This document shows positions 1 to 9,439 of a stretch of DNA of 64,000 nt, in pieces. Each line of letters begins with the position of its first letter. Position 1 is the first letter of the stretch. Below the pieces are notes generated by a model. That model did not search any database. It saw only the letters and a list, made by a program, of their open reading frames with translations, and had not been told where the DNA came from. The DNA is from Agromyces humatus (lineage in GTDB: Bacteria; Actinomycetota; Actinomycetes; Actinomycetales; Microbacteriaceae). The stretch lies in assembly GCF_021228295.1 (NCBI RefSeq), contig NZ_JAJQPD010000003.1, positions 372,001-436,000 on the forward strand, written 5' to 3'. The position numbers were made by a program, and so were the translations under genes.

Positions 1-696
1 CGCGACCGTCGCGGCGAGATGCGCGAACACGCTCGTCGAGCGCATGCTCGGCAGCGTCGGCGGGAGCTCATCGACGGCGATGTCGAGCTCGTCGATCTGC
101 AGGGCCGACTCGATGTAGTAGTTCAGCCGGTGCCGCGACATGTCCGCGAGCGTGCGCGGCTCGCCGTGCTCGGCGAGGTACTCCTCGCTCGCGTAGAGCG
201 CGAGGGCGTACTCGAACACGGGTGTGGCGAGGGCCTTGCGCACGTCGGGCCGGCCCACGGCCACCTCGATGTCGACTCCCGAGCGCGTCTGGCGCACGCG
301 CTGCGTCGCGCTCAGCAACTCGAACGAGAGACCCGCGTTCGCGATCTGCAGCGGGGCGAGCGCCGGCGCGGCGTAGAGCGCCGTGAACGCATCGGGCGCG
401 GCGATGCGCACGAGCCCGGTCAGGCCGGGCTGGTCGATCTCCACGAGCGAGCGCAAGTCGGATTCGATGCGCTCGGCCGTGGCCATCGCACGGGCGCCGA
501 GCGCGGTGGTCTCCCAGCCGCCGGCGGCACGGGTGAGCACGTGCCCGCCCATCGCCGCCTCGAGCGCTGCGATGCGTCGCGAGACCGTGGAGTGGTTCAC
601 GCCGAGCACCTGCGCTGCGGCGGTGTAGCGGCCGAGGCGGGCGACCGCGAGGAACGTCATGAGCCATTCGGGATTCGGGTCGCGCGTTGAGATCAT
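1..696 (-). CDS. LysR-family transcriptional regulator (3' end outside window)
   Basis: The minus-strand frame opens with ATG at 696 (MISTRDPNPEWLMTFLAVAR) and stays open to the window edge, giving about 232 residues without a stop, so the C-terminus is missing. Residues 10-70 form the LysR winged helix-turn-helix (GRYTAAAQVLGVNHSTVSRRI), followed by the start of a periplasmic-binding-like effector domain (LTGLVRIAAPDAFTALYAAP). An ATG slightly upstream runs at once into TGA, which supports the chosen start. The gene diverges from the dehydrogenase at 848, and LysR proteins usually control the divergent neighbour, so control of the 848-5601 cluster is inferred. The effector is unknown. Confidence 0.85.
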   Translation of the reverse strand, partial: MISTRDPNPEWLMTFLAVARLGRYTAAAQVLGVNHSTVSRRIAALEAAMGGHVLTRAAGGWETTALGARAMATAERIESDLRSLVEIDQPGLTGLVRIAAPDAFTALYAAPALAPLQIANAGLSFELLSATQRVRQTRSGVDIEVAVGRPDVRKALATPVFEYALALYASEEYLAEHGEPRTLADMSRHRLNYYIESALQIDELDIAVDELPPTLPSMRSTSVFAHLAATVA

Positions 697-705
697 CCGA
701 CCATC

Positions 706-719
706 GTGCATGAATGCAC
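706..719. promoter_or_regulatory. Inverted repeat, candidate LysR operator
   Basis: GTGCAT-GA-ATGCAC is a perfect 6-bp inverted repeat just upstream of the LysR start codon, in the 151-bp divergent gap before the dehydrogenase at 848. LysR proteins typically bind such dyads in divergent promoters. Its use is inferred from position. Confidence 0.4.
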
Positions 720-847
720 AGGCGTGGTGCAAGATTCGGGGGTTTGCCTCGTTGGTTGTGCGTTGATCGTCACCGTATGGTGAATCTGCGCGGCGCCGTC
801 GGGGGAGGGCGCCGCGTCACGAACATCACGATGTCAAGGAGGACACG

Positions 848-1771
848 ATGGCGACGATCGCATGGATCGGTTTGGGCAACATGGGCGGTCCGATGACCGC
901 GAACCTGGTCGAGGCCGGCCACGAGGTCGTGGGATTCGACCTCGACGCCCGAGCGAACGAGGCCGCCGCCGCGCACGGCGTGCGCATCGCGACATCCGTC
1001 GCCGATGCCGTCGGCGGTGCCGGCGCGGTGTTCACGATGCTGCCGAAAGGCGAGCACGTGCGCGGCGTCTACGACGGCGACGGTGGTGTGTGGGCGAACG
1101 CGCCGGCGACGGCCCTGCTCCTCGACAGCTCCACCGTCGACATCGAGACCTCGCGATACTGCCACGAGGCATCGGCCGAGCGGGGGTTCCGTTTCGTCGA
1201 CGCGCCCGTCTCGGGCGGCATCTCGGGCGCTGCCGCAGGCACCCTGACGTTCATGCTCGGCGGCGCCGAGGCCGATGTCGCCGCCGCGAAGGTTCTCGTC
1301 GAGCCGATGGCCGGCAACGTCTTCGCCGTCGGCGGCGCCACCCAGGGCATCGCAGCGAAGCTCGCCAACAACATGATGCTGTTCATCTCGCTCGTCGCCG
1401 CGGCCGAGGGCTCGCAGCTGGCGTCGAGTCTCGGCATCGACCCGCAGATCTTCTGGGACATCGCGCGTGTCTCGTCGGCCGACTCGTGGGCCTTGCGCAC
1501 CTGGTACCCGGTGCCCGACGTCGTCGAGTCGTCGGCGGCGAATCGCAACTTCGACGCGACCTTCGCGACCACGCTCGCGCTCAAGGACGTGGCGCTCGCG
1601 CTGGGGGCCGGCGACGCCGCCGGGCTCAGCCTGCCCGCCGCGCAGCTCGCCCGCGAGCAGTTCGAGCAGCTCATCGCCGAGGGGCTCGGCGGCAAGGACT
1701 GCAGCCTCATCGCCAAGCTCGTCCACCCCGACGGCGCCGTCGCCGGCTACGAGCCGGCTTCAGCGGGTTGA
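848..1771 (+). CDS. mmsB: 3-hydroxyisobutyrate dehydrogenase-type NAD(P)-dependent oxidoreductase
   Basis: A 307-aa beta-hydroxyacid dehydrogenase. The N-terminal Rossmann motif is IAWIGLGNMGGPMTANL, the substrate-binding segment DAPVSGGISGAAAGTLTFMLGG, and the catalytic-lysine segment GIAAKLANNMMLF (residues about 170-185). ATG 848 is preceded by AAGGAGGA at a good distance. The gene sits directly before a methylmalonate-semialdehyde dehydrogenase, the classic valine-catabolic pairing: 3-hydroxyisobutyrate to methylmalonate semialdehyde, then to propionyl-CoA. A tartronate-semialdehyde reductase is a possible alternative from the same family. A close paralogue lies at 4684-5601. The last codons and the stop (GCG GGT TGA) lie inside the repeat element starting at 1764. 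Confidence 0.85.
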   Translation: MATIAWIGLGNMGGPMTANLVEAGHEVVGFDLDARANEAAAAHGVRIATSVADAVGGAGAVFTMLPKGEHVRGVYDGDGGVWANAPATALLLDSSTVDIETSRYCHEASAERGFRFVDAPVSGGISGAAAGTLTFMLGGAEADVAAAKVLVEPMAGNVFAVGGATQGIAAKLANNMMLFISLVAAAEGSQLASSLGIDPQIFWDIARVSSADSWALRTWYPVPDVVESSAANRNFDATFATTLALKDVALALGAGDAAGLSLPAAQLAREQFEQLIAEGLGGKDCSLIAKLVHPDGAVAGYEPASAG

Positions 1772-1909
1772 GGAGGAGCGAAGCGACGTCTCGAAACCCT
1801 GCCGCACATGCCCTGGGTTTCGAGACGGTCGCTGGCGCTCCCTCCTCAACCCGCTCGACGGCGCGTCTCGCGGTTTCGAGACGGTCGCTGGCGCTCCCTC
1901 CCCAACCCG
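1764..1909. repeat. GGGTTGAGGAG/TCTCGAAACCC palindromic intergenic repeat, copy 1
   Basis: The left arm (1764-1799, CGGGTTGAGGAGG...TCTCGAAACCC) pairs with a right arm at 1815-1853 (GGGTTTCGAGACGG...CTCCTCAACCCG). The right arm is then repeated almost exactly at 1872-1909. A very stable hairpin is predicted between the dehydrogenase and mmsA. The element begins before the stop codon of the upstream gene, so that TGA (1769-1771) belongs to the repeat. Related copies are at 34138-34233 and 62031-62165. Confidence 0.85.
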
Positions 1910-1935
1910 CCGATTCTTCGAAAGGAACCACAGAC

Positions 1936-3441
<1,506 letters not shown>

Positions 3442-3451
3442 GGCACGACTC

Positions 3452-4567
3452 GTGACCAGGCGCATCACCGGGGCGGTGCTCGAGGAGGTCGGGCGGGCGC
3501 GTCCGTTCGCGCAGTCGCGCCCGATCGGGGTCGTCGAGCTCGACCTCGACGGCCCCGGCCCCGACGAGCTGCTCGTGCGCATCGAGGCGGCCGGCATCTG
3601 CCACTCCGACCTCTCGGTGGTCGACGGCAACCGGGCGCGCCCGATGCCGATGCTGCTCGGCCACGAGGCCGCGGGCATCGTCGAAGAGGTCGGCGACGCG
3701 GCATCCGCTGCGGGGTTCTCCGTCGGCGACCGCGTCGTGATGGCGTTCCTGCCGCGGTGCGGTGAGTGCGACGGATGCCGCACCGGCGGCGTCATGCCGT
3801 GCGTGCCGGGCACGGCGTCGAACACGGCGGGAACGCTCTTCGACGGCAGCAGCCGACTGACGCGCGACGGCGTTCGCGTGCACCACCACCTGGGCGTCTC
3901 GGGGTTCGCGTCGCACGCGGTCGTCGATCATCGCTCGGCGGTCGTCGTGGGCCCCGACGTGCCGCCAGAGGTGGCGGCGGTGCTCGGCTGCGCCGTGCTC
4001 ACCGGTGGGGGCGCGGTCGTGAATGCGGGTGCGGCGAAGCCGGGCGACGACATCATGGTGGTCGGGCTCGGCGGCGTCGGCATGGCGGCGCTCATCACGG
4101 CGGTCTCGCTCGGGTACGGGCGGGTCATCGGCGTCGATGCGGTGCCCGAGAAGCTCGATCGGGCGCGCGAGCTCGGCGCCGACGCGGTGTACACGCCCGA
4201 TGAGGCTGCCGAGGCCGGGGTGCGAGCCGCGCTCGTGGTCGAGGCGGCCGGGCATCCCCGGGCGTTCGAGACCGCGTTCGCGCTCACCGCCCCGGGCGGG
4301 CGCACGGTGACCGTGGGCCTGCCGTCGCCGTCGGCCGTCTCGAACGTCTCGCCGCTCACCGTCACGGCGGAGGCGCGCACGATCGTCGGCAGCTACCTCG
4401 GATCGGCGGTGCCATCACGCGACATCCCGCGCTACGCCGAGCTGTGGCGGCAGGGCCGCCTGCCCGTCGAGGCGCTCATCTCGTCGTACGTCACGCTCGA
4501 CGACATCAACGAGGCGATGGACACCCTCGCCGACGGGCAGGCGATCCGCCAGGTCATCCGCTTCTGA
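3452..4567 (+). CDS. Zn-dependent medium-chain alcohol dehydrogenase
   Basis: A 371-aa MDR-family enzyme starting with GTG 10 bp after mmsA. Catalytic-zinc ligands appear in GICHSDLS and the GHEAAGIVEEVG motif. The structural-zinc lobe CGECDGCRTGGVMPC carries four cysteines, and the NAD-binding fold is VVGLGGVGMAALITAV. It resembles class-III-like alcohol/aldehyde dehydrogenases. Substrate is not readable from sequence; the operon suggests oxidation of an alcohol or aldehyde that feeds into the semialdehyde pathway. Confidence 0.85.
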   Translation: MTRRITGAVLEEVGRARPFAQSRPIGVVELDLDGPGPDELLVRIEAAGICHSDLSVVDGNRARPMPMLLGHEAAGIVEEVGDAASAAGFSVGDRVVMAFLPRCGECDGCRTGGVMPCVPGTASNTAGTLFDGSSRLTRDGVRVHHHLGVSGFASHAVVDHRSAVVVGPDVPPEVAAVLGCAVLTGGGAVVNAGAAKPGDDIMVVGLGGVGMAALITAVSLGYGRVIGVDAVPEKLDRARELGADAVYTPDEAAEAGVRAALVVEAAGHPRAFETAFALTAPGGRTVTVGLPSPSAVSNVSPLTVTAEARTIVGSYLGSAVPSRDIPRYAELWRQGRLPVEALISSYVTLDDINEAMDTLADGQAIRQVIRF

Positions 4568-4593
4568 GGCGGTGGACGAGGCCTCGACACGCG

Positions 4594-4629
4594 TCCTCCT
4601 TCGTCGGGCGCTGCCCGACCACCGGAGGA
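4594..4629 (+). terminator. Stem-loop after the alcohol dehydrogenase gene
   Basis: A perfect 7-bp stem GTCGGGC-GCT-GCCCGAC lies inside an outer TCCTCC/GGAGGA pairing, 27 bp after the stop and 55 bp before the next start. There is no T-tract, as is common in actinobacteria. Terminator or processing site is inferred. Confidence 0.45.
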
Positions 4630-4683
4630 AGCGCCGACGTATCGTTGAGGCAATGCGCTACGTCGACGAGGTCGGGAGGGGTC

Positions 4684-5601
4684 ATGACTGACATCGCATG
4701 GATCGGGTTGGGGCACATGGGCGCCCCGATGGCCGGGCACCTCGTCGCAGCGGGGCATGACGTGCGGGGCGTCGATCCCATGCCCGCCGCGCGGGCGGTC
4801 GCCGTGGAACGCGGCGTGCGGGTGGTCGACACGATCGGCGAGGCCGTCGACGGCGCCGACGCGGTGTTCACGTCGCTGCCGCGCAACGAACACGTTCGCG
4901 AGGTCTACGGCGGCGATGCGGGCATCTGGGCCACAGCGCCCACCACCGCGCTGCTGCTCGACACATCGACGGTGGATGTCGCGACGTCGAGGTTCTGCCA
5001 CGAGACCTCCGCCGCTCGTGGGTTCGCCTTCGTGGACTCGCCCATCTCGGGCGGCATCGCCGGCGCCGAGGCCGGAAGCCTGACCTTCATGCTCGGCGGC
5101 GAGGCCGATGCCGTACGGCGAGCCGTGCCGCTCGTCGAATCGATGGCCGGGCACGTCTTCGAACTCGGCGGCCCGACCATGGGCATCGCCGCGAAGCTCG
5201 CGAACAACCTCATGCTCTTCGTGTCGCTCGTCGGGCTCGCCGAGGGGTCGCAACTCGCCGAGCAGCTCGGGCTCGACGCGGCGACGTTCTTCGAGGTCGC
5301 GTCGGTGTCATCGGGGGAGTCGTGGCCGCTGCGCACCTGGTACCCCGTGCCGGGTGTCGTGCCGACGAGTCCTGCGAACCGCAACTTCGACGCGACCTTC
5401 TCGACCGTGCTCGCCGAGAAGGACCTGTCGTTCGCGCTCGCGGCGGGCGACCACGCCGGGCTGCACCTGCCCGCCGCGCACCTCGCCCTCGACCAGTTCG
5501 AGCGGCTCATCGGCGAGGGCTTCGGCGGCAAGGACTGCAGCCTCATCGTGAAGTACGCCTCGGCCGACGGTTCGCTCGAGTGGTTCGATCCTGAGGCCTG
5601 A
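4684..5601 (+). CDS. 3-hydroxyisobutyrate dehydrogenase-type oxidoreductase, second paralogue
   Basis: A 305-aa beta-hydroxyacid dehydrogenase starting at ATG 4684 (MTDIAWIGLGHMGAPMAGHL). The frame is open upstream, but this start places the Rossmann glycine motif at the N-terminus and has GGGAGGGG just before it. It shares whole segments with the enzyme at 848-1771, including SGGI.GA.AG.LTFMLGG, GIAAKLANN.MLF, SW.LRTWYPVP and GGKDCSLI. The two therefore look like a within-cluster duplication that has since diverged. The second copy probably handles a related 2- or 3-hydroxy acid. The convergent MarR gene ends 12 bp downstream. Confidence 0.85.
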   Translation: MTDIAWIGLGHMGAPMAGHLVAAGHDVRGVDPMPAARAVAVERGVRVVDTIGEAVDGADAVFTSLPRNEHVREVYGGDAGIWATAPTTALLLDTSTVDVATSRFCHETSAARGFAFVDSPISGGIAGAEAGSLTFMLGGEADAVRRAVPLVESMAGHVFELGGPTMGIAAKLANNLMLFVSLVGLAEGSQLAEQLGLDAATFFEVASVSSGESWPLRTWYPVPGVVPTSPANRNFDATFSTVLAEKDLSFALAAGDHAGLHLPAAHLALDQFERLIGEGFGGKDCSLIVKYASADGSLEWFDPEA

Positions 5602-5613
5602 CGCCCGCCCCGA

Positions 5614-6093
5614 TCAGGCGCCGGCGCGCACCGCGTCGATGACCTCGGTGAGGTGGTCGCGCAGCACGCCGAGCTCGTCGAGGCTCATGCCGAGCCGATC
5701 GACGACCTGCGGAGGAATGTCGAGCGCGCGCTCGCGAAGCGCGCGGCCCTCGTCGGTGAGGGCGACATCGAGCGCGCGCTCGTCGCGTGCGTTGCGGTGC
5801 CGGGTGACGTAGCCCTGCGCCTCGAGGCGTTTCAGCAGCGGCGAGAGCGTCGCCGGCTCGAGCTGCAGCGCCTCGCCCAGGTCGCGCACGGTGCGCGGGT
5901 TGCGCTGCCAGAGCGCGAGCATGACGAGGTACTGCGGATGCGTCAGCCCGAGTGGCTCGAGGATCGGCCGGTAGAGGCCGATGACACCGCGGGCGGCGAC
6001 CGCGAGGGCGAAGCACACCTGGTTCTCGAGGGCGAGCAGGTCGTCGGATGTCGCGGGCCCCGCGGTCTCTGAACGCGTCGTGAGTTCGGTCAT
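5614..6093 (-). CDS. MarR-family transcriptional regulator
   Basis: A 159-aa protein with a typical MarR winged helix: LTHPQYLVMLALWQRNPRTVRDLGEALQLEPATLSPLLKRLEAQGYVTR, with the wing RNARDERALDVALTDEGRAL. Length matches the family. No single conserved OhrR-type N-terminal peroxidatic cysteine is obvious, although CFALAV contains one cysteine near residue 28, so a redox-sensing OhrR-like role cannot be excluded. It diverges from the small protein at 6154, and a perfect palindrome of MarR type lies between them at 6137-6148, indicating autoregulation. Confidence 0.88.
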   Translation of the reverse strand: MTELTTRSETAGPATSDDLLALENQVCFALAVAARGVIGLYRPILEPLGLTHPQYLVMLALWQRNPRTVRDLGEALQLEPATLSPLLKRLEAQGYVTRHRNARDERALDVALTDEGRALRERALDIPPQVVDRLGMSLDELGVLRDHLTEVIDAVRAGA

Positions 6094-6136
6094 CGGAGCC
6101 CCATCTTGCTCGACCGGCGATCTGCGCCGGATTTGT

Positions 6137-6148
6137 TTAGTACACTAA
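6137..6148. promoter_or_regulatory. MarR operator candidate
   Basis: TTAGT-AC-ACTAA is a perfect 5-bp inverted repeat in the 60-bp divergent gap between marR and the gene at 6154. It is embedded in one of the few AT-rich patches of the region. Size and sequence fit known MarR/OhrR operators. It overlaps the promoter region of the small gene, so repression is inferred. Confidence 0.65.
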
Positions 6149-6153
6149 TGATT

Positions 6154-6381
6154 ATGGCACGAAAGAACCGAGACGGCGACGAACAACCGCGACGCGGCTA
6201 CGCGGGCCTCATCGACCGGTTGAACGCCACGCTGCTGCCGTACATCGGTCCGCCTCCGCTCGGCCCCTACGACGAGGAGCCGAAGCCGAATGCCGCGCCC
6301 ACCTGTCCGCTGTGCGGAAAGCCGATGGCCGACCACGAGATCGACCGATCGGGCGAGCGCACGCAACTGCACTGCCCGTGA
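6154..6381 (+). CDS. Small zinc-ribbon-like protein of unknown function
   Basis: A 75-aa protein (MARKNRDGDEQPRRGYAGLIDRL...). The C-terminus carries CPLCGKPMADHEIDR...LHCP, so a CxxC plus a terminal cysteine with nearby histidines could bind one zinc. The start is ATG 6154; ATG 6148 is in frame two codons earlier and overlaps the palindrome, so a leaderless transcript is possible. It lies divergent to the MarR gene and is the obvious regulated target. No function recognised. Confidence 0.75.
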   Translation: MARKNRDGDEQPRRGYAGLIDRLNATLLPYIGPPPLGPYDEEPKPNAAPTCPLCGKPMADHEIDRSGERTQLHCP

Positions 6382-6417
6382 CGGGCGGCTGCGCGTGACC
6401 GGCGGTTGGTGCCGTGA

Positions 6418-6999
6418 TCACCCGTGCAGCGCGACGTGGCGGCTCACCCACCGATCGAACTGCCCCCACGGGTCGTCGACGCCGGTGCTGAGCTCGGCCA
6501 CGTGGGCGACGAGTGCCTCGTGCCGCTCGAACCACTCGGTGCCGACGATGCGATACTCGGCGAACTGCGCGTGCCGACGTCGCTCGAGCAGCCGACCGCC
6601 GCGCTCGAAGGCGAGCACCTCGTCGTGCGGCAGGCTCGCGACGCGCTGCCGAGGGTTGGCCGACGTGCCGATCTTGATGCGATCGCCGTATCGCAGGTAG
6701 TAGACGACGTCGACCCGGCCGTCGGCGATCGGGCCGTCGGGCAGCTCGCCGACGCGCCACTCGCACACCGCGCAGAGCCAGCCCGACGGGTACCGAACCC
6801 CGAGCCGTGACCCGCACGCCAGGCACGGGCTCGGCAGCAGGTCGGTCACCCCGAATTCGCGGGCGACCCAGTCGTGCGCCTCGAGGAGGTGCGTGAGGCA
6901 CAGGTCGAATGGCGCACCGGCCTCGACGACGGACCCGCACGGGCCCTCGCCGTCGACGAGCGCGATGCAGCGGCATCGGTCGCTCGTTGTTCTCTCCAT
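6418..6999 (-). CDS. GIY-YIG nuclease-fold protein with Cys-rich N-terminus
   Basis: A 193-aa protein. Residues about 1-90 hold cysteine pairs suggestive of zinc binding (CRCIAL, CLACGSRLG, CAVCEWRVG). Residues about 95-165 resemble the T5orf172/Mug113 branch of the GIY-YIG superfamily: VYYLRYGDRIKIGTSANPRQRV, then ERRRHAQFAEYRIVGTEWF, with the expected Tyr, Arg, His and Glu/Trp-Phe positions. Such proteins are predicted DNA-processing or restriction-type nucleases, often phage- or defence-linked. No methylase or defence partner is adjacent, so function is open. Confidence 0.7.
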   Translation of the reverse strand: MERTTSDRCRCIALVDGEGPCGSVVEAGAPFDLCLTHLLEAHDWVAREFGVTDLLPSPCLACGSRLGVRYPSGWLCAVCEWRVGELPDGPIADGRVDVVYYLRYGDRIKIGTSANPRQRVASLPHDEVLAFERGGRLLERRRHAQFAEYRIVGTEWFERHEALVAHVAELSTGVDDPWGQFDRWVSRHVALHG

Positions 7000-7067
7000 C
7001 TGCGAACGGTACCCATGGCCGCCGACATCGCTCGCCGACGTCGGAGGGCGAGCGTAGTGTGCAGCCC

Positions 7068-7673
7068 ATGACGCTCAACGACGGTCTCGTCACGGCCAAT
7101 CTCTCGATCTCGCTCGACGGCTTCGTCGCCGGGCCGAACCAGTCGCTCCAGGATCCACTCGGCGAGGGCGGTGAGCGACTGCACGACTGGATGTTCCAGC
7201 AGCGCGAGGCCAACCAGGCGATCGTCGACCAGATCCTCGCCGCGCGCGCCTACATCATGGGGCGAAACATGTTCGGGCCGATCCGCGGCGACTGGCCCGA
7301 CGACGAGTGGAAGGGCTGGTGGGGCGACGAGCCGCCCTACCGTGGGCCGGTGTTCGTGCTCACGCACCACCCGCGTGCTTCGGTCGAGATGGCGGGCGGC
7401 ACCACGTTCCACTTCGTCACCACCGGCATCGACGACGCGCTCGCACAGGCGAAAGCCGCCGCCGGCACGGGCCGGGTCTCGATCGCGGGCGGCGCGAGCA
7501 CCGTACGCCAATACCTCGCCGCCGGCCACATCGACCGCATCATCCTCAGCGTCTCGCCGATCACGCTCGGCGCCGGCGAGCGACCCTTCGACGGGCTCCA
7601 CGACCTCAGGCTGAAGCCCGTCGACGTGTTGGCCAACGAGCTCGCGACCCACATCACCTACGAGCGTCCGTAA
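7068..7673 (+). CDS. Dihydrofolate reductase / RibD C-terminal family protein
   Basis: A 201-aa protein with the family hallmarks TANLSISLDGFVAGPNQS at the N-terminus, AYIMGRNMFG in the middle and GRVSIAGGASTVRQYLAAGHIDRIILSVSPITLGAGERPFDGL near the C-terminus. This family is NADPH-dependent reductase-like, related to RibD, but most actinobacterial members have no proven substrate. ATG 7068 is chosen over upstream in-frame starts because it gives the standard N-terminus. It stands alone between the GIY-YIG gene and an unknown gene. Confidence 0.85.
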   Translation: MTLNDGLVTANLSISLDGFVAGPNQSLQDPLGEGGERLHDWMFQQREANQAIVDQILAARAYIMGRNMFGPIRGDWPDDEWKGWWGDEPPYRGPVFVLTHHPRASVEMAGGTTFHFVTTGIDDALAQAKAAAGTGRVSIAGGASTVRQYLAAGHIDRIILSVSPITLGAGERPFDGLHDLRLKPVDVLANELATHITYERP

Positions 7674-7766
7674 CCGCAGCGTGCACGGTTCGCTGACGCG
7701 ACCCCCGCGATAAGCTCGATTCGGCCGCCGAATGGGCGGTGGATCCGTGGTCGAAGGGCGAACGCG

Positions 7767-8432
7767 ATGGCCTTCTGGCGCAAGCGGCCGAAGCGCCGAT
7801 TCCGTGCGTTCGACCGCAGCGAACTGCCCGAAGCACCCCAGCCGTCGTTCGACGACATGCTCGCGGAAGGCCTGATGGTCGCCGAGGCGGCGGCACGGAT
7901 GTCCCTGCGCAACCGATTCGTCATGCACGCGCTGCGCGGCGAAGAGCCGTATGAGCCCGAGCGCGCGTCGGCCGCGGCTCGCGAGGCGCTCTACGAACTC
8001 GTGCAAGAGGCCGAAGAAGTCGCCGAACGCACCGCCGACGAGCGCGAGGCGGCCGCGCGCCGTGAAGGTCGCAGCTCGCACGAGCACGACTACCGTCGCG
8101 CCGACGGCCCGAACCTGCGGCGACGCGAGAAGGTCTACGCCGCGATCTCCACCGAGCTCTGGAAGCGCCGCAGCGATCCCCAGTACCTCGCCGCGCTCGC
8201 CGAGCGCGCACGCGAAGAGGCCTGGGAGGAAGTGGCCGGGGCGATCGACGCCCGTCTCGCGCGCGAGTGGGGCGAGTGGCCGCAGATCGAGGTCGACGAG
8301 ACCTACGAGGCCGAACGTGAGGTTCGCGTGCACGACCTGCTCGCCGACCTCGACCGCGACGTGCGCGCGGCCGAGGACGAGCGGGCCCGGCGGGCCGAGG
8401 CGGCCGATCCGTTCCGCGGGTACGTCGGCTGA
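7767..8432 (+). CDS. Conserved-looking acidic/basic helical protein, function unknown
   Basis: A 221-aa soluble protein beginning MAFWRKRPKRRFRAFDRSE. It has a basic N-terminus, then long charged helices rich in Glu/Arg/Ala (EAEEVAERTADEREAAARREG; DLDRDVRAAEDERARRAEAADPF), likely coiled coil. Aromatic residues are scattered (HEHDYRRADGPNLRRREKVYAAI). No signal peptide, membrane segment or catalytic motif is seen. It ends 1 bp before the convergent arsR-arsC gene. I do not recognise a family. Confidence 0.7.
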   Translation: MAFWRKRPKRRFRAFDRSELPEAPQPSFDDMLAEGLMVAEAAARMSLRNRFVMHALRGEEPYEPERASAAAREALYELVQEAEEVAERTADEREAAARREGRSSHEHDYRRADGPNLRRREKVYAAISTELWKRRSDPQYLAALAERAREEAWEEVAGAIDARLAREWGEWPQIEVDETYEAEREVRVHDLLADLDRDVRAAEDERARRAEAADPFRGYVG

Positions 8433-8433
8433 G

Positions 8434-9414
8434 CTACGCCATGCCGTAGCTCGGCTCGCGAACGATGCCGAGTTCGTCGAGCAGTGCGCGCACGCGCTGT
8501 TCGACGTCGTCGCGGATGACGCGAACTCGGGCAAGAGACTGGCCGGCAGGGTCGTCGAGCTCCCAGTCGAGGTACCGGCGACCGGGGTACACCGGGCACG
8601 CGTCGCCGCAACCCATGGTGATGACGAGGTCGGCGGCACGGACGACCTCGTCGGTCAGGGGCTTGGGGAACTCGTTGCCGATCGGCGCACCGATCTCGTC
8701 GAGTGCATCGATGATCGTCGAGCGCAGGGCGCGCACCGGCCTGGAGCCGGCGCTGCGCACGTGCACGCGATCACCCGCGAGGTGCTTGAGGATCGCAGCG
8801 CCGAGCTGCGACCGACCCGAGTTCTGCACGCAGACGAACAGCACCTCGAGGGGAGCGCCGGCCGCAGGCTCGGACCGGGCCGTCGCGACTGCGACCAGCC
8901 GGTCGGCGGCCCACTGCGCGGTCTCGGCGGCGGTGTCGCGCACGCCGTCGCCCGGCGCATCGTGGCCCGGCGCGTCGTGGTCGGACGTGAACCGGTCGTG
9001 TGCGATGTCGCCGCGAGCGGCGAGCAGGTCGTGGCTCTCGCGAACGTAGCGGCCCACCGTTTCAGGGGCGAACACGCCCTCGAACCGGTCTGCGAGTTCG
9101 GATGCCACGCGCGCGAGCACCTCGTCGGGTGCGTGCGCGGGGACATCGGGGCGCAGCAGATCGTCGACTCGGCGGGTGGCAGACGGCGCGATCGAGCACC
9201 AGACGCGTCCGCCCTCAGTCGAGCACTCGATGACGCCCTCGGAGACGAGCGCACCGATGTGCTGGCTCACGGTGGGTTGTGCCGCGCCGATCTCGTCGAC
9301 CAGCCGACCCACATGGGTGCGCCCGCCGGCGCTCTCGCGGATGACTCCGAGCATGCGCAGCCGAATCGGATCGGTGAGCAGTCGGATGCGCCGGGCCTCG
9401 GTCGATCGATTCAT
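8434..9414 (-). CDS. ArsR-type regulator fused to arsenate reductase / low-molecular-weight phosphatase
   Basis: A 326-aa fusion. Residues 1-90 are an ArsR winged helix (EAQRIRLLTDPIRLRML-like segment, then AAQPTVSQHIGALVSEGVIECS). Residues about 95-145 are the helical bundle often found N-terminal to such reductases (FEGVFAPETVGRYVRESHDLL). Residues about 187-320 are the catalytic domain with the phosphate loop CVQNSGR at Cys195 and GCGDACPVYPGRRYLDWELDDP. This fits thioredoxin- or mycothiol-linked arsenate reduction. The regulator part lacks the classic ELCVCDL arsenite site; Cys64 and Cys73 are candidate ligands. No arsenite exporter is adjacent. Confidence 0.85.
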   Translation of the reverse strand: MNRSTEARRIRLLTDPIRLRMLGVIRESAGGRTHVGRLVDEIGAAQPTVSQHIGALVSEGVIECSTEGGRVWCSIAPSATRRVDDLLRPDVPAHAPDEVLARVASELADRFEGVFAPETVGRYVRESHDLLAARGDIAHDRFTSDHDAPGHDAPGDGVRDTAAETAQWAADRLVAVATARSEPAAGAPLEVLFVCVQNSGRSQLGAAILKHLAGDRVHVRSAGSRPVRALRSTIIDALDEIGAPIGNEFPKPLTDEVVRAADLVITMGCGDACPVYPGRRYLDWELDDPAGQSLARVRVIRDDVEQRVRALLDELGIVREPSYGMA

Positions 9415-9439
9415 CGCGGTGAGTCTAGCCCTGCGGCAT

